From positions 806,001-870,000 of the forward strand of contig AP026123.1 of assembly GCA_030295235.1 (NCBI GenBank): a DNA stretch of 64,000 bases, read 5' to 3'. Of this stretch, positions 1 to 10,619 are shown in pieces (position 1 is the stretch's first letter; every line of letters starts with the position of its first letter). Under the pieces are notes generated by a model, which saw only the letters and a program-made list of their open reading frames with translations, made no database searches and had not been told where the DNA came from. The position numbers and the translations under genes were made by a program. The stretch comes from Fistulifera solaris (lineage: Eukaryota; Bacillariophyta; Bacillariophyceae; Naviculales; Stauroneidaceae).

Positions 1-313
1 CCGGGTCATCCCTTCCTACTGTTTCGACTATACTGGTCGCCGCGCTGAATTCGCGCAATTCTTTTTTCTTGGAGTGTCTCTTTTCATCGCAAGAAAGGTG
101 ACGAAAAACGGTCCAGCTGGCGAAAACACGACACAAAAACATCAGGACAGCTTCGTAATTCAGATCCGCGTCATCGTTATTACTTTTCTTTCCAGCTCGA
201 CGAGCCACGCCATTCGCTGAATTCACACGGAGCCGTTTCTTCGCAAGATCCACAAAATATCTGCATTCAAAGCCGTATTTGAGCCATTACAGGAAAAGAA
301 TTAAATTTGCAAC
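1..313. other. left edge, upstream of lipase gene
   Basis: No gene recognised. The segment precedes the start codon of the hydrolase at 314 and probably holds its 5' UTR and promoter. No clear motif was found. Confidence 0.4.
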
Positions 314-1669
314 ATGCAGGCTACAGAGAAAACGGCTGCTTCTATTCTCAGGAAAAGACCCGTCGGAGCGACAAAAACGAAAGAAGACAATGTGCCTCCG
401 CTCGTGACACTCCGCTTGGATTCAGCGGTGTCCATTAGCACGAGTGCGTCTTCTGAGTCAATGTCGAATGATGTTGGGAAAGTTTACGTGCCACCGCCAC
501 TCGTCAATCAGACTTCCGTTCTCCTCGTGGGCTTTTTTTATATTCATTCTGGCAACGATATATCCTCCGCTGATTCTTCTCCTTGCCTACATGGCTTCCA
601 AACTCATTCCGTACTCGTTCCGCGTCAACGACGACGCGGCTTCAAGGCGACGACTGTTTGCCGATTTCACCAAGCAAGATGATTTACCGGACGAATTCAA
701 GCAACTCCCCAGCCACATTCTACTGGAAGAGTCTTATTGGGTCAACTCAAGGTACGCCGATTCGTTCTTTGTCGCACAAATAAGCCTCTGTAGCTGCTCC
801 ACTGACTTCTTTGTTGTAAAGGGGCATGGCGTTATGTACAACAACGATGACACCGAAACACAAACCGATCCGGGCTGTTGTTTGTTTCTGCCACGGTTAT
901 ACGGACAATGTTAGCTATATGAAGCAGATCGAATACCAGAGGCTGGTGGATGAAGGAATTGCCTTTGTGGCCATAGAATATGAAGGACATGGTCGGTCTG
1001 ACGGTTCTTTAGGGCTGATCAACGACTGGAACTCCTTAATTGAGGACGTGTCTTCTTTTTTCAAGAAATTTCTCGGGCCCGATTTTCAGGAAAAGTATCT
1101 TTCTCATGGGTGAGTCGATGGGGGAGCCGTTGCATACTGCACATACAACCGAATCCCGCACGTTTTCCGCGGAGTCATCTTTGTGTGTCCGATGTGCAAG
1201 ATCAGCGACGATATGTTGCCTCCCCCAGTGGGTTGTTAACACACTGATATGGTTGATTGGACCTTCGGGAAGTACGTCGTTTCTCGGATACCTTCCGATT
1301 GCTCCGGCGAAACAAAATGTGGGTGAAGTGGCGAACAAACTAGAAGAAAAACGTATTATAAACGGGCGCGCTCCGCTAAATTATGAACGAAATCCTCGTT
1401 TGGCGACAGCGCGTGAACTTATCAAAGCTACACAGAGTATTTCGAGCAGCTTATCAGACTTTGATGCCAGCTTCTTGGTAATACACGGGAAAGACGACCG
1501 CGTCACAGATCCAAAGTTGTCACAATCACTGTATGAGGAATCCAAATCGAAAGACAAGTCCCTCCGACTTTACGATGGAATGTGGCACGGTTTGACCAGT
1601 ACGGAACCAGACGAGAATATCGATCTTGTCTTTAGCGACGCTATTGCATGGATTTTGCAGCGTTCTTAG
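314..1669 (+). CDS. monoacylglycerol lipase-like alpha/beta hydrolase, membrane-anchored (frame broken in 4 places)
   Basis: Likely hydrolyses acyl-glycerol or lysophospholipid esters; the family is the monoglyceride lipase/caffeoylshikimate-esterase group. Seen: a hydrophobic helix near residue 75-95, then CHGYTDN (oxyanion region), the nucleophile elbow GESMGG at about 1111-1127, the acid in HGKDDRVTDP at about 1485-1512, and the catalytic His in GMWHGLTS. A 70-bp intron (752-821) joins NSR to GMAL. The reading frame changes at 534-540 (T7), about 1091-1094 (A4), 1120-1124 (G5) and 1230-1232 (G3). One-base corrections give about 427 residues with unbroken family similarity. The membrane anchor suggests action at a membrane or lipid droplet, which is inference. 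A real pseudogene is possible but less likely, because the triad is intact. Confidence 0.82.
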
Positions 1670-1733
1670 GTGCGAGTACTGATTTTTTCATTAAAAAAAT
1701 AGATTAGACTTAGAATATTACATTTCCTTTTGC

Positions 1734-4047
1734 TCATTGTAAATCCGCCGCTTTCAGACTCCATTCACTGGCGACCTTCATTTTCCCTGCGTTCACAGCT
1801 TCGTCGGCAGCAAGCTCATACAATCTAGAAGCTTCGTCAATTCTGCCCAGCCTTTCCTTTACTTGTGCTAGGTCTGCAATCAGATCATATGTTTCTATTG
1901 CGAATTTATCGTCGTCTTCACCCTCGCCACCGAAAGCCTCCTCGTCTGATAAGGGGCCGCCTAAAGTTGTCTGAGTGGCTGTCGGAGGGATTACTAAACG
2001 TACATGATTCTTTCCAAGTGTTTCTAAAGATCCGTCGTCGTCGTAACACACGGTGATGAAACTTCCATCATCGGTAACCGACTGGACAGTACCGCTGTAA
2101 TAAGTGCCCTCCAAGCTGTAGTTTCCCTCAACTCGGTCACCTTCTTTGAATGTCAGTTGCATGGATAGTCCCGAGCACCTCGTTTTGTGATGCGTTGCTT
2201 CGTCTTTCTCCTTTGTGGCCGAACCGATTAAGTCGACAGTATCAGCTAAAATTTGTTCCATCATTTCGTCGCTACATGACTGTTCTCCAAAAAGAGACAA
2301 TTCGTCTCTCAGTATTTGTATCAGAAGGCATCCAGCTGCTGCTTTTGGTGAAGAAGGAATATAAGGGCTACTCATTGCTCTTCTCAAGAGTTCTTTCGCG
2401 CCGTCAAAATCAACGGGAACAATGGTATTGAGTAAGTTTGATACCGATGACTCGAGATTTGCTTGGACACGTGCAAGGGCTAAACAAGCTGGTGCGTTAT
2501 GAAGCGCTGCCGCATACGAGAGATGAAAAACCACCGAAGCAACATCATGGTCATCTACAGCGTCACCGTGATAGCCAGGAACTGTCTCGGGAAAACGACC
2601 CATGCCATGTAGAACAGCAAGCTGGTAGTGAATCTTCCCTAAATTTTTGGTCGTTTCGTCGGTTGGGACCATAGGGGCAGATACTTTCCTAACAATAGCA
2701 CTTCCACGAAGCTTGGAGTATCCATCTGAATCATTCCTTTTAAAATGCCGCTCGCGAAGCTCACCTGATATCTTGCGATGAAAATCACGGTGCGAAAATT
2801 CCAAGTCATGTTTGGCTCGAATGAGACACGCGGTAATTTCATCAACGTCACTAGAAGTACGTGCCAGAGCAGGTGATCTGGGTTTTAGGAGAGAATGTCG
2901 AACTCTGTCACTGATCGACTGGCGACGCGTGATGTTGGACTGTCTTTGCGTGTCTTGGAGTCCCTCTGGGAGTAGGTCTTTGGGGCTTATTAACGCACTT
3001 TGTCGGCGCATCCTGTTTGCATCGAGCCTTTGGAATGTATTAACCTCTTCTTCAAGTGAAGCGTCATCATCCGAAATCGTCTCTTCATCCTCTTCATACT
3101 TTGCTTGACTTTTGAGCTCATTTCGCGAGAGAGGAAACACTGGAATCCCTAATGCGTCAGATAAGGTGGAATGACGAAAGTTTTTGAAAAATAGAGCCAT
3201 GCCTCTGGGACCCAAGTCACCATCTCCAAATCGGTAATCACTGGACAACACTTGAGGGTCAGTGTAGAGATCCCCGACACCCTGGATATCTGCGACCAGA
3301 CGATTTCCTTGACTGGCATGGAAGGAGAATGCGCTGAAAACTTGTGGAGTAATCCGTCTTAAATCAGTGTCAACAAATCCAGCGTTCGTGTTGTGCTTTA
3401 CAAAACCAGCTCCATAGCGATCTGTTCCGGCAATAAACCTCTCCACCGCGAACCATGGCTTCCCTGGTCGGTCAGGAAACTCAACAGCGTAGGCTCGAAT
3501 AAAAGCAATCTTGCTGGGTGGTTCGCAAGCGTTGAATTTCGTAGCCCAATGCTGTGCCTCGTACTGCAACATGATGTCGTTCTGAACTGCTTTCTTTGCC
3601 TCATCGGAAGTGTCGATTACCCCATCCTTATGATACGCTTTGGCAACATAGTTGTTCGCATAGGCCCAGCCAAGTTTGTGAAAGCCTCGATTTGTTGCAG
3701 TCAGTGGAGGTTGGGCTCTTTTCTTCATCCGATAACAAAATCGCATTGCGCCGTTGGTAAAGATTCTCTCTCGATCTTTACGATCGTCTCGTCGGATGTC
3801 CATGACTCTTCTTGGGGATTATAAAGATGACTGTTCAGCAGAAGAGCGATGAGGAAGACTTATTCTGTGTACAGCAGCCGCAAATCGTCTCTTACCGAAT
3901 AACTCTTTCCGCCGGAATCCTATGTATCTCGTGTTTCGCCCAAGGATCGCCTTCCTCAATGGCTTGTGCAGCCGATGAGCGCAAAAGTTGCAGCAAGCTC
4001 TTCTTTCGCGCATTTCGATCGGTTTTCTGTGTTGTTGCGGTGTCCAT
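1734..4047 (-). CDS. eukaryotic elongation factor 2 kinase (alpha-kinase) with Sel1-type C-terminus
   Basis: An alpha-kinase expected to phosphorylate eEF2 and slow translation elongation. Exon 1 (4047-3896) starts MDTATTQKTD and carries EEGDPWAKHEIHRI, matching the calmodulin-targeting DPWA segment of animal eEF2K. A 65-bp intron (3895-3831) follows. The kinase domain has the Lys in NYVAKAYHKD, DIQGVGDLYTDPQ and FGDGDLGPRGM. After a Ser-rich, acidic linker come Sel1-like helices (GKIHYQLAVLHGMGRFPE) and the terminal helical pair typical of eEF2K. A Tudor/Agenet-like segment (EGDRVEGNYSLEGTYYSGTV) is inserted near 2140-2010. One frame break lies at about 3754. The corrected length is 749 residues against about 725 in human. 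The zinc ligands of the family appear to be lost (see findings). Confidence 0.9.
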
Positions 4048-4882
4048 GGTAACAGCGATCAGAAAAGGGGTGGACTTGACCTTTCCAGGCGTCGTATGGT
4101 GAATTGTGAAGAAATAACGCGCGTTTTCATGATACTTGTTCTCCTGTTCTCATTATGCGCTTTGCAAGCAGAATTTGGGAGCGGCGAGGAGGCGATGTCT
4201 TGTGAGTGCCGCTCCGCCAGTCCCGATTTCACAGTGTGTTTAGAATTGTCGTCGAGGGAGCACAGACAGACTGGACCCTCCTTCAGGTTCGTGAATAAGC
4301 GTAAGACTCATTATTTTTCACCGTGAATCATCATGTCGCAGTGACGTTACACTCTATGTATTAGTGTAGGTCAGTCGGTTGGAACTTGGAAGTCTTTTTG
4401 GATCTTTTTGACACATACGCACATACGTGTACTCTGTGTCATTGTGTAGAATGTAAGACGTTGACAAAAGATAAAATTCTTGATCTTGATCTTTTCGCTC
4501 GCCGGCGCGATCCGACGACCCTTGGTCGCTGCTTGCTGCCACCAACGTTGTTGCAGCATCCATCAGTGCAGAAGATTATTATTTAACAACTATGTTGTTG
4601 CCATTACTCACTGCGCACTGACATCTTCTATTCAATAGTAAAAGCAGTCTTGTTGTATTGCTGTATAGAACAAAAGCGAACAGTAGCAGGCAACCACACC
4701 TTGCGGAAAAGTTTTGTTGAACTCAATTTCTTTTTCCATTTTCTCGTGTCTTTTCACGAATCTTTGAGTTACATTCTGCTTAATTGATCGACGGATACGT
4801 TTGTTCATATTCTTCAAGAAAACCATAATTCTTATCACGATTCACCTACCTGTTGGCTACCTTTTTAACATCGCGCACTAGT
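4048..4882. other. shared upstream region of eEF2K and HDAC-fusion genes
   Basis: About 830 bp between divergent genes, moderately AT-rich towards 4600-4850. Apart from the doubtful small frame at 4096-4326 I see no gene. It presumably carries both promoters. Confidence 0.4.
4096..4326 (+). CDS. possible small secreted Cys-containing protein (doubtful)
   Basis: A 76-codon frame from ATG 4096 with a plausible signal peptide (hydrophobic run VFMILVLLFSLCALQA) followed by a short mature part containing a CEC motif. It lies alone in the region between two divergent genes, its first codons adjoin the 5' end of the kinase gene, and it matches no family I know. It may be chance. Confidence 0.18.
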   Translation: MVNCEEITRVFMILVLLFSLCALQAEFGSGEEAMSCECRSASPDFTVCLELSSREHRQTGPSFRFVNKRKTHYFSP

Positions 4883-7800
4883 ATGTCAACACGCAACGCA
4901 GCGTACCGAATTTCGGGGGCACAAGAAAAGCACGGTCACGGCTACGACGATGAAGATGATACCGATGGCTCTCATGCAGATCGCCACGACTCAGGAGCTG
5001 GTAAATATGCTGAACGAGCTTCTTCTGACTATGCAGTCGAAGATGAGACAGATGATGAGCGTAACAGTTCTTTTGAGGGAGAAGGAGATGAGGCAACAAA
5101 TCCCGATGACGATGATGACGGTCATCATGTTGAATCACCAAATGCGAAATACTATGAACAAGTCTCTTCAAAGTCTCGCGTAAAGAGTGCTACTGTTGAC
5201 ACAGGCACTCCTGGAAAAGTGGTGGAAACAGGAAAAGAACACACGGGTCGCTGGACCAAGGCAGAGCACGAGGCTTTCTTAGCTGGGTTGAAAATGTACG
5301 GCAAAGAATGGAAGAAGGTCGCCGCCAGAGTCAAGACTAGAACTGTAGTTCAGACTAGAACGCATGCACAAAAATATTTTCAAAAGTTGCACAAAACAGC
5401 AGAGGATTCAGGAAACGATTACGTTTCTCGTGCGGATGTGGGAGGTACCGGAGAAACTAGGCGTGGCAACAGCCAAAAGGCAAGGCGACTTACTGAAACC
5501 GTTGCATCAACTCCGCTCATAGTACGTCCATTGTCACCAATGAGCAGGAAGCAAAATCGTCGATCCAGCAGCTCTACCTTTGATGCTGCACAAGTTATCT
5601 CGAATCTGAGCGGCGGTTCGAAACTGAATCCGCTACAGAGTGTTACATTGGTCCCCAGTTTAGCAACTACGCCTTCCATAACTCCTCCTCTTAAGCACGG
5701 ATTTTCGACGGAACCTGGTTTACCGTCGTGGGTATTGGGTGCCGCGCGGGGTCCTAACGGAACTGATAACAACATGATCAAAATCTCTGCACCAGATCCT
5801 TCATTAAGTCTACGAAAAGGATTTCCAGAGCCTTCTCCAGCCGCGACAGGAAAAAGAAAACTCGCAGAAATCGCTGCTGCTCGAATGCTTGCTGGAGTAG
5901 GAAGCAGTCCTTTAACGTCGGGTGGTGTAGATGAATGTCCTCCAACACCTCCGCCGTCTTCTCTAGGACTTGCTGATGCACCGTTTGTGCCTGCTCTTTC
6001 ATTTTCAGGATACAATTCACTGGAGACAAGGAACAAAGCGTCTTTGGTGCCTCTTCAAATTGTCAACCCAGAGGCGCTTGGGGTGACATTTGGGGAGCAA
6101 CTCAAGAGAAAAAGGGACGGAGATGGTTCACCCGTGACCCCATGGGAGGGCCAATTGAAGGCACTGGTGGATGAAAAAGTTACCAAGAAAGTAGAAGCAG
6201 ATTTTGGGCTGGGATTTGAATCGACGTCACCTTTGGCCAATTCCTTAGAACCAGCTTCTTTCCGGAACCTCCTACCCGTCTGCGGACCAAGTAGAGGATA
6301 TAATAGGAGCAAGGTCCACGAAGCTGTCTGCGATATTGATGACAAAAGTCTTGATGATCTGTTAATGAACAAAATGTATCAGAGCGGAAATGTGCTCAAC
6401 CGACAAGATGATGCGGGCTTTCGCCCTCTTCATTCAGCTTGTGCGATGATCCTCAAAGACCCGGACAGTGCTAGTACAATAATCAAGATCATTAGTCGGC
6501 TCTTGGATCTAGGGGCCGACCCATCACTGTTGGATAGTGACGGTAACACTAGCTTACATTGGGCAGCACGTTCTGGCGAGAGGAGTGTGGTTCGTCAATT
6601 GTTAGACAGGAGTGCAGCAGTAGATGCTAGGAACAAAAGCGGTGAAACTCCTCTTCATCACGCATTGCGGTCTGGACTAAGGGGAATCGACGCTGCGGCC
6701 GAACTTTTGGATAGTGGAGCTCGACCGAGTATAACAGATAGTCAATTTCGACGTCCCGTCGACGTAGCCGGGGAAGGCTTCCTTGACGAACCTCAATCCG
6801 TTGCTTCAATTCGAGCAAAAGAACAAACTGCCAAAAAGTCGTCCAGCAAGGAGTTAAAAAAGTTGCTGAAAGATACTGCCGATGCAAGAAGGGAATCTCG
6901 TGCCAATTTGCTGATCCGGTCACCTCAGTCTAGATCGCTAGTGCTCCATCACCCTGAATGTTTAGAACACCACCCAAAGTCATCCACTGATTGGGAGGCA
7001 CCCGACCGAATCACGGCCATCATAAGAAGAGTGATACCATCATTTGATTCCACTGGTGCTGCTGAAAGTTCGGGCATTTTTCCTCATGAGGTCGTTGTCT
7101 CGCAGGAGTTTGACCGTGCAACATTGAGCATGTTGAGTAGGGTGCACAGCACCGAGTACCTATCCTTTGTCAACAATTTAAGCAACGATCTTAAGAATCA
7201 GGCCAGGGAGCCTCTAAAGAATGGGGAAAAGAATATCGAAGAAGATGACTGCAAACCGCCCGTTGTCCCGTTTACTCCACTAGTCCAACGAACTATGATC
7301 AAGGTCGACGAATCAAGTGTTAAACTTAGCGCCAATTCTGATACCTCTTTCAGCTCAGGGTCCCTCAAAGCTGCGCGGAGGGCCGCAGGAAGCGTGCAGC
7401 ATGCGGTAGATTGGTATGTTTCACTTGTCAATTCTTTGTTTGCGACGCGCTTTGACTTACCCACCTTTGTACCGCAAGCGTCCTTGTCGGTAGAAATCGA
7501 AACGCATTCTGCGTCGTGAGACCGCCGGGTCACCACGCAGGGATCAACGGCCTACTAGAAGGAGGAGAGTCGTGCGGGTTCTGCATCTTCAATAATGTTG
7601 CTGCTGGTGCACTTTATGCCATCTCAGATGATCGCCTTTTGTGCGAGCGTTGTGCTATTGTGGACATCGACGTCCATCATGGAAACGGAACAGAGGAAAT
7701 TGTCAGGAGATGCAACGATCCCAGCAAGCTCTTCTTCTTTTCTATTCATTTATACGACAATGACAAGCGAAAAGGCAAAGGGCAGTTTCAGTATAAGTTC

Positions 7801-8442
7801 TATCCAGGAACTGGATCGGACGACGATTTAGCACTGAACATTATAAACGTTCCGATCGTACCTCTCTGGAAGGATCAGTCATCACAAGCGTCACCCGTCA
7901 AAACACACAACACTCGCAAGAAGGCGAAGTCGACACAAGACGTCGTTGACGATTCTTCGACGGGAACAGGTCGAGGAAGTGACGGAGCAAGTGAAGGCGG
8001 ATCAGGGAGTACATCGATTGGATCTCCAAGACATGCGTCAGGGAAATCTGGACGCACTGCATATCGTGAAGCAATTTTAACACGGCTCTTACCATCACTC
8101 CGCGCGTTTAATCCAGATTTGATCATAATCAGCGCCGGATTTGATGCATGTAAGGGTGACGTTGGAAACGCACGGCACGAGCGCGGAGGAGAGAAAATGG
8201 GACTCGACCTGGAACCCGAAGATTATGCCTGGACCACGCGCAAGATTCTTGAGGTAGCTGATATGTGCTGTCACGGAAGAGTTGTTTCGGTATTGGAAGG
8301 TGGATACGGTAGAACGCCGGTGGCGAAGCTTGAGCCGGGCGCCGAGGACAAGCTGGATCGTACGGTTTTTGCGGAATGTGCGGTTCGACATCTACACGCT
8401 CTAATTGACCCATACGATTGCGAACAACGTTTTACGTCGTGA
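4883..8442 (+). CDS. MYB(SHAQKYF)-ankyrin-class II histone deacetylase fusion
   Basis: A single protein of about 1,164 residues predicted to bind DNA and remove acetyl groups. In order: an acidic N-terminus; a single MYB repeat of SHAQKYF type at about 120-175 (RWTKAEHEAFLAGLKMYG, THAQKYFQKLH); a long Ser/Pro-rich linker; three ankyrin repeats at about 507-630 (GNTSLHWAARSGE, GETPLHHALRSG); a class II deacetylase domain from about 687. Catalytic features are present: RPPGHHAG, IDVHHGNGTEE (zinc Asp/His), SAGFDAC and the Tyr in LEGGYG. A Ser/Gly-rich insert interrupts the catalytic domain near 7890-8050. A 65-bp intron at 7414-7478 joins HAVDC to VLVGRNRNAF and removes an apparent stop. ATG 4883 is the first ATG of the frame. 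The class (IIa/IIb-like) is a judgement from motifs. Confidence 0.92.
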
Positions 8443-9221
8443 GTCCTGGGTTTGTTTTTATCAATCTTAGATTTCTCATAGAGGCTGCATTTGGCAGATG
8501 TCAAATATCAGTAAGAATAATTTTGTGTTATTGTCATCGATGTGTATGCTTTGATGGATTTATCATCTTGCTACTTATCAAGGAAGCAATGTGGACAATG
8601 TTTCAAATGTCTCATGGCCCATGGCGTGCCCCAGTGATAAAAGAAGTGGATTAGACTGTTAGATTTGGGATTATAACCTCAAAGTCACGGCGTGAGTTTC
8701 ACGGGCAGGCAATGAAAAGTTCTTTTTGTGGCACAGGAATACCCCGTACCAGGTATTCGTAACGTAACACATTCAGCAACTAGGGAAAGTAAGAATTAAA
8801 ATATTCCGCTGCAAAAATATCTACACATAACGCATTCAGCAATGGGTAAATCTCCATCATTGGATGGTGTCGTAGTATGCATTTGGCATTGTCAATTTGG
8901 CTGGTCGGTATCCCCGACAACAAGTTGAAACCGGTCAACACAATCACCCGAACGATTTCTCCTCTTCAACCGATGTATCATCTGTGTCATCCTCTGCGAG
9001 GACAAGCTTTGTAGAAACATATCGTAGCAGGACATGACAGCGTCACCCAACTTCCAATCAGCCGACAATTGAAAGGCGCTGAAAAATTCTCTACGAAAAA
9101 CAAAGACGATTGTGGCTCGCAGTTTCGTTCGTGCAACACGGGCTGCACATTGATCTCTTCACAGGAGCGACTATCGTCGTGACGGGTGCAAGGTCCAAAG
9201 TGCATGTGATGTTTTTCACGT
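8443..9221. other. gap, no gene recognised
   Basis: About 780 bp after the deacetylase fusion. Two short similar stretches near 8765-8785 and 8830-8850 (acacattcagcaa / acgcattcagcaa) recur. Nothing coding was recognised. Confidence 0.35.
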
Positions 9222-9516
9222 GCTGTAGAAAATGTGGGCGTGTGATGTTTTCACGTGTCACGTCTCCAGAAAATGTGGGAGTGTGATTTTCGACGTGTCC
9301 AGAAAATGTGGGCGAGTGGTTTTTGACTTCTCCAGAAAATGTGGGGGTGTGGTTTTTGACGTGTCCAGAAAACGTGGGAGTTTGATTTTCACGTCTCCAG
9401 AAAATGTGGGGGTATGATTTTTGACGTGTCCAGAAAAGTGGGCGAGTGACATTTTCACGTATCCAGAAAATGTGTGCTGGGATATTTTCACGTCTCCAGA
9501 AAATGTGGGATGGGGT
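9222..9516. repeat. 33-bp minisatellite, about nine copies
   Basis: Tandem units of about 33 bp share the core tccagaaaatgtggg followed by a T-rich segment and cacgt/gacgt. Copies start near 9222, 9263, 9296, 9329, 9361, 9392, 9425, 9458 and 9491. Units differ by a few bases and by cgtct versus cgtgt at the junction. Reading frames through the array are by-products of its 3n period. Confidence 0.93.
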
Positions 9517-9683
9517 TACCGTTTCAAACCAGACAGCATTCGACTCATTTATGTCCAGCCTCCATGGCTGTTTGACTAAAAGCACTTTGAACAAGGATGC
9601 TCAGAAGAAATACGACCCATTCTTGGTCTTTCAGAGGCGTTATATGTATTTATCTTAGCTACTTTTTCCGTCTGGCAATTAAC

Positions 9684-10619
9684 ATGACCTCGTTTGCTGA
9701 AGCTCTTTCTTTACCTGTGTGTGCTGTTGACAAAGACGAGGACGTTCGCCTTGCTTTCATCGGTAACTCAATGATCTATTTCAACGATTCCCCGCGACTC
9801 GTTGAAACCATGTTGCGTAGCACCGGTTATACAGTGAGGCAAGATTCATGCTTGCGCGGTGGCGCAACATTGTCGTCTCTTTGGGAACGAGGTAACGGTA
9901 TGAAAGATTGTTTCCGGTCCAAGACAGCTCTAATTCAGTCTACAAATGAGATTCCAAAGTATGACATCGGTTCCTCTACAGTTGAGTCTTTAGTCAAGGG
10001 GATGGAAGCATCAAGTAATGGAAGACCAGGTCGAAATATCTTAATTTTAAACGACCATACACAATCGCCTGCTCGTATCAAGAGTCGGGATGCTACCGCT
10101 GCCGCATTGAAGGAACATTACTTGCCCTGCATATACAACAACCTAAAGGATTCCGTCCTTATTCTTTTTCTTCAGACCCCTGCCTATCGTTTGGAAAAAA
10201 TCAGAGGGACGGAAGATCTGGGAGACTTTGACGGGTTCACGAACCGAACAAGGGAGGGGTACGGTTTCTACTCCGACGTAGTCCAAGAGGAAACGAGACT
10301 ACGAAATATCCCGTCAATTGAAAGCCAAATAGCGCCTGTCGGTGAGGCCTTTTCTTGTTTGCGACAGCGGAACCGAGTCTTGTGGGAAAAGTTGTACAGC
10401 TATGACGATTTTCATCCAAGTCTGCATGGAACGTGGTTACAGGCCTGTATTATATATGCGTTGATAACAAAAGAAGTACCTCCACTTTACCAAGAAAACT
10501 GGTGGCAATCCAGCCGATATCTCGTTGAACAACTTCCATCTCCGACAAGCTTAGAGGCAGAAGAACTACGGCAACTTGCTTGTGAGCTTTGTCAGTTACA
10601 ATTGAGCTCGTCGCTCTAA
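9684..10619 (+). CDS. SGNH-hydrolase-like protein
   Basis: About 311 residues. Seen: block I-like AFIGNSMIYFND, an LNDHTQSP stretch that may correspond to block III, and a C-terminal DDFHPSLHGTWL that fits the Asp-His block V. This suggests an esterase or acyl hydrolase of the GDSL/SGNH fold; the substrate is unknown. I chose ATG 9684. An upstream in-frame ATG at 9597 would add 29 residues with a hydrophobic run (YLSYFFRLAI) and cannot be excluded as a membrane anchor. The frame is intact. The gene is flanked on both sides by repeat arrays. Confidence 0.62.
   Translation: MTSFAEALSLPVCAVDKDEDVRLAFIGNSMIYFNDSPRLVETMLRSTGYTVRQDSCLRGGATLSSLWERGNGMKDCFRSKTALIQSTNEIPKYDIGSSTVESLVKGMEASSNGRPGRNILILNDHTQSPARIKSRDATAAALKEHYLPCIYNNLKDSVLILFLQTPAYRLEKIRGTEDLGDFDGFTNRTREGYGFYSDVVQEETRLRNIPSIESQIAPVGEAFSCLRQRNRVLWEKLYSYDDFHPSLHGTWLQACIIYALITKEVPPLYQENWWQSSRYLVEQLPSPTSLEAEELRQLACELCQLQLSSSL

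Noticed and set aside
1040-1250. Second, independent hydrolase gene starting at 1040
   Set aside because: It is the frame-shifted continuation of the lipase; the catalytic GESMGG and flanking segments line up with one protein.
5419-6036. 205-codon minus-strand frame within the deacetylase fusion
   Set aside because: Lies opposite the coding linker of the MYB-HDAC gene and has no family features.
9091-9594. 167-codon minus-strand frame with repeated PTFSGHVKN/PHIFWRREN words
   Set aside because: It is the reverse translation of the 33-bp minisatellite; the repeat period of 3n keeps several frames open on both strands.
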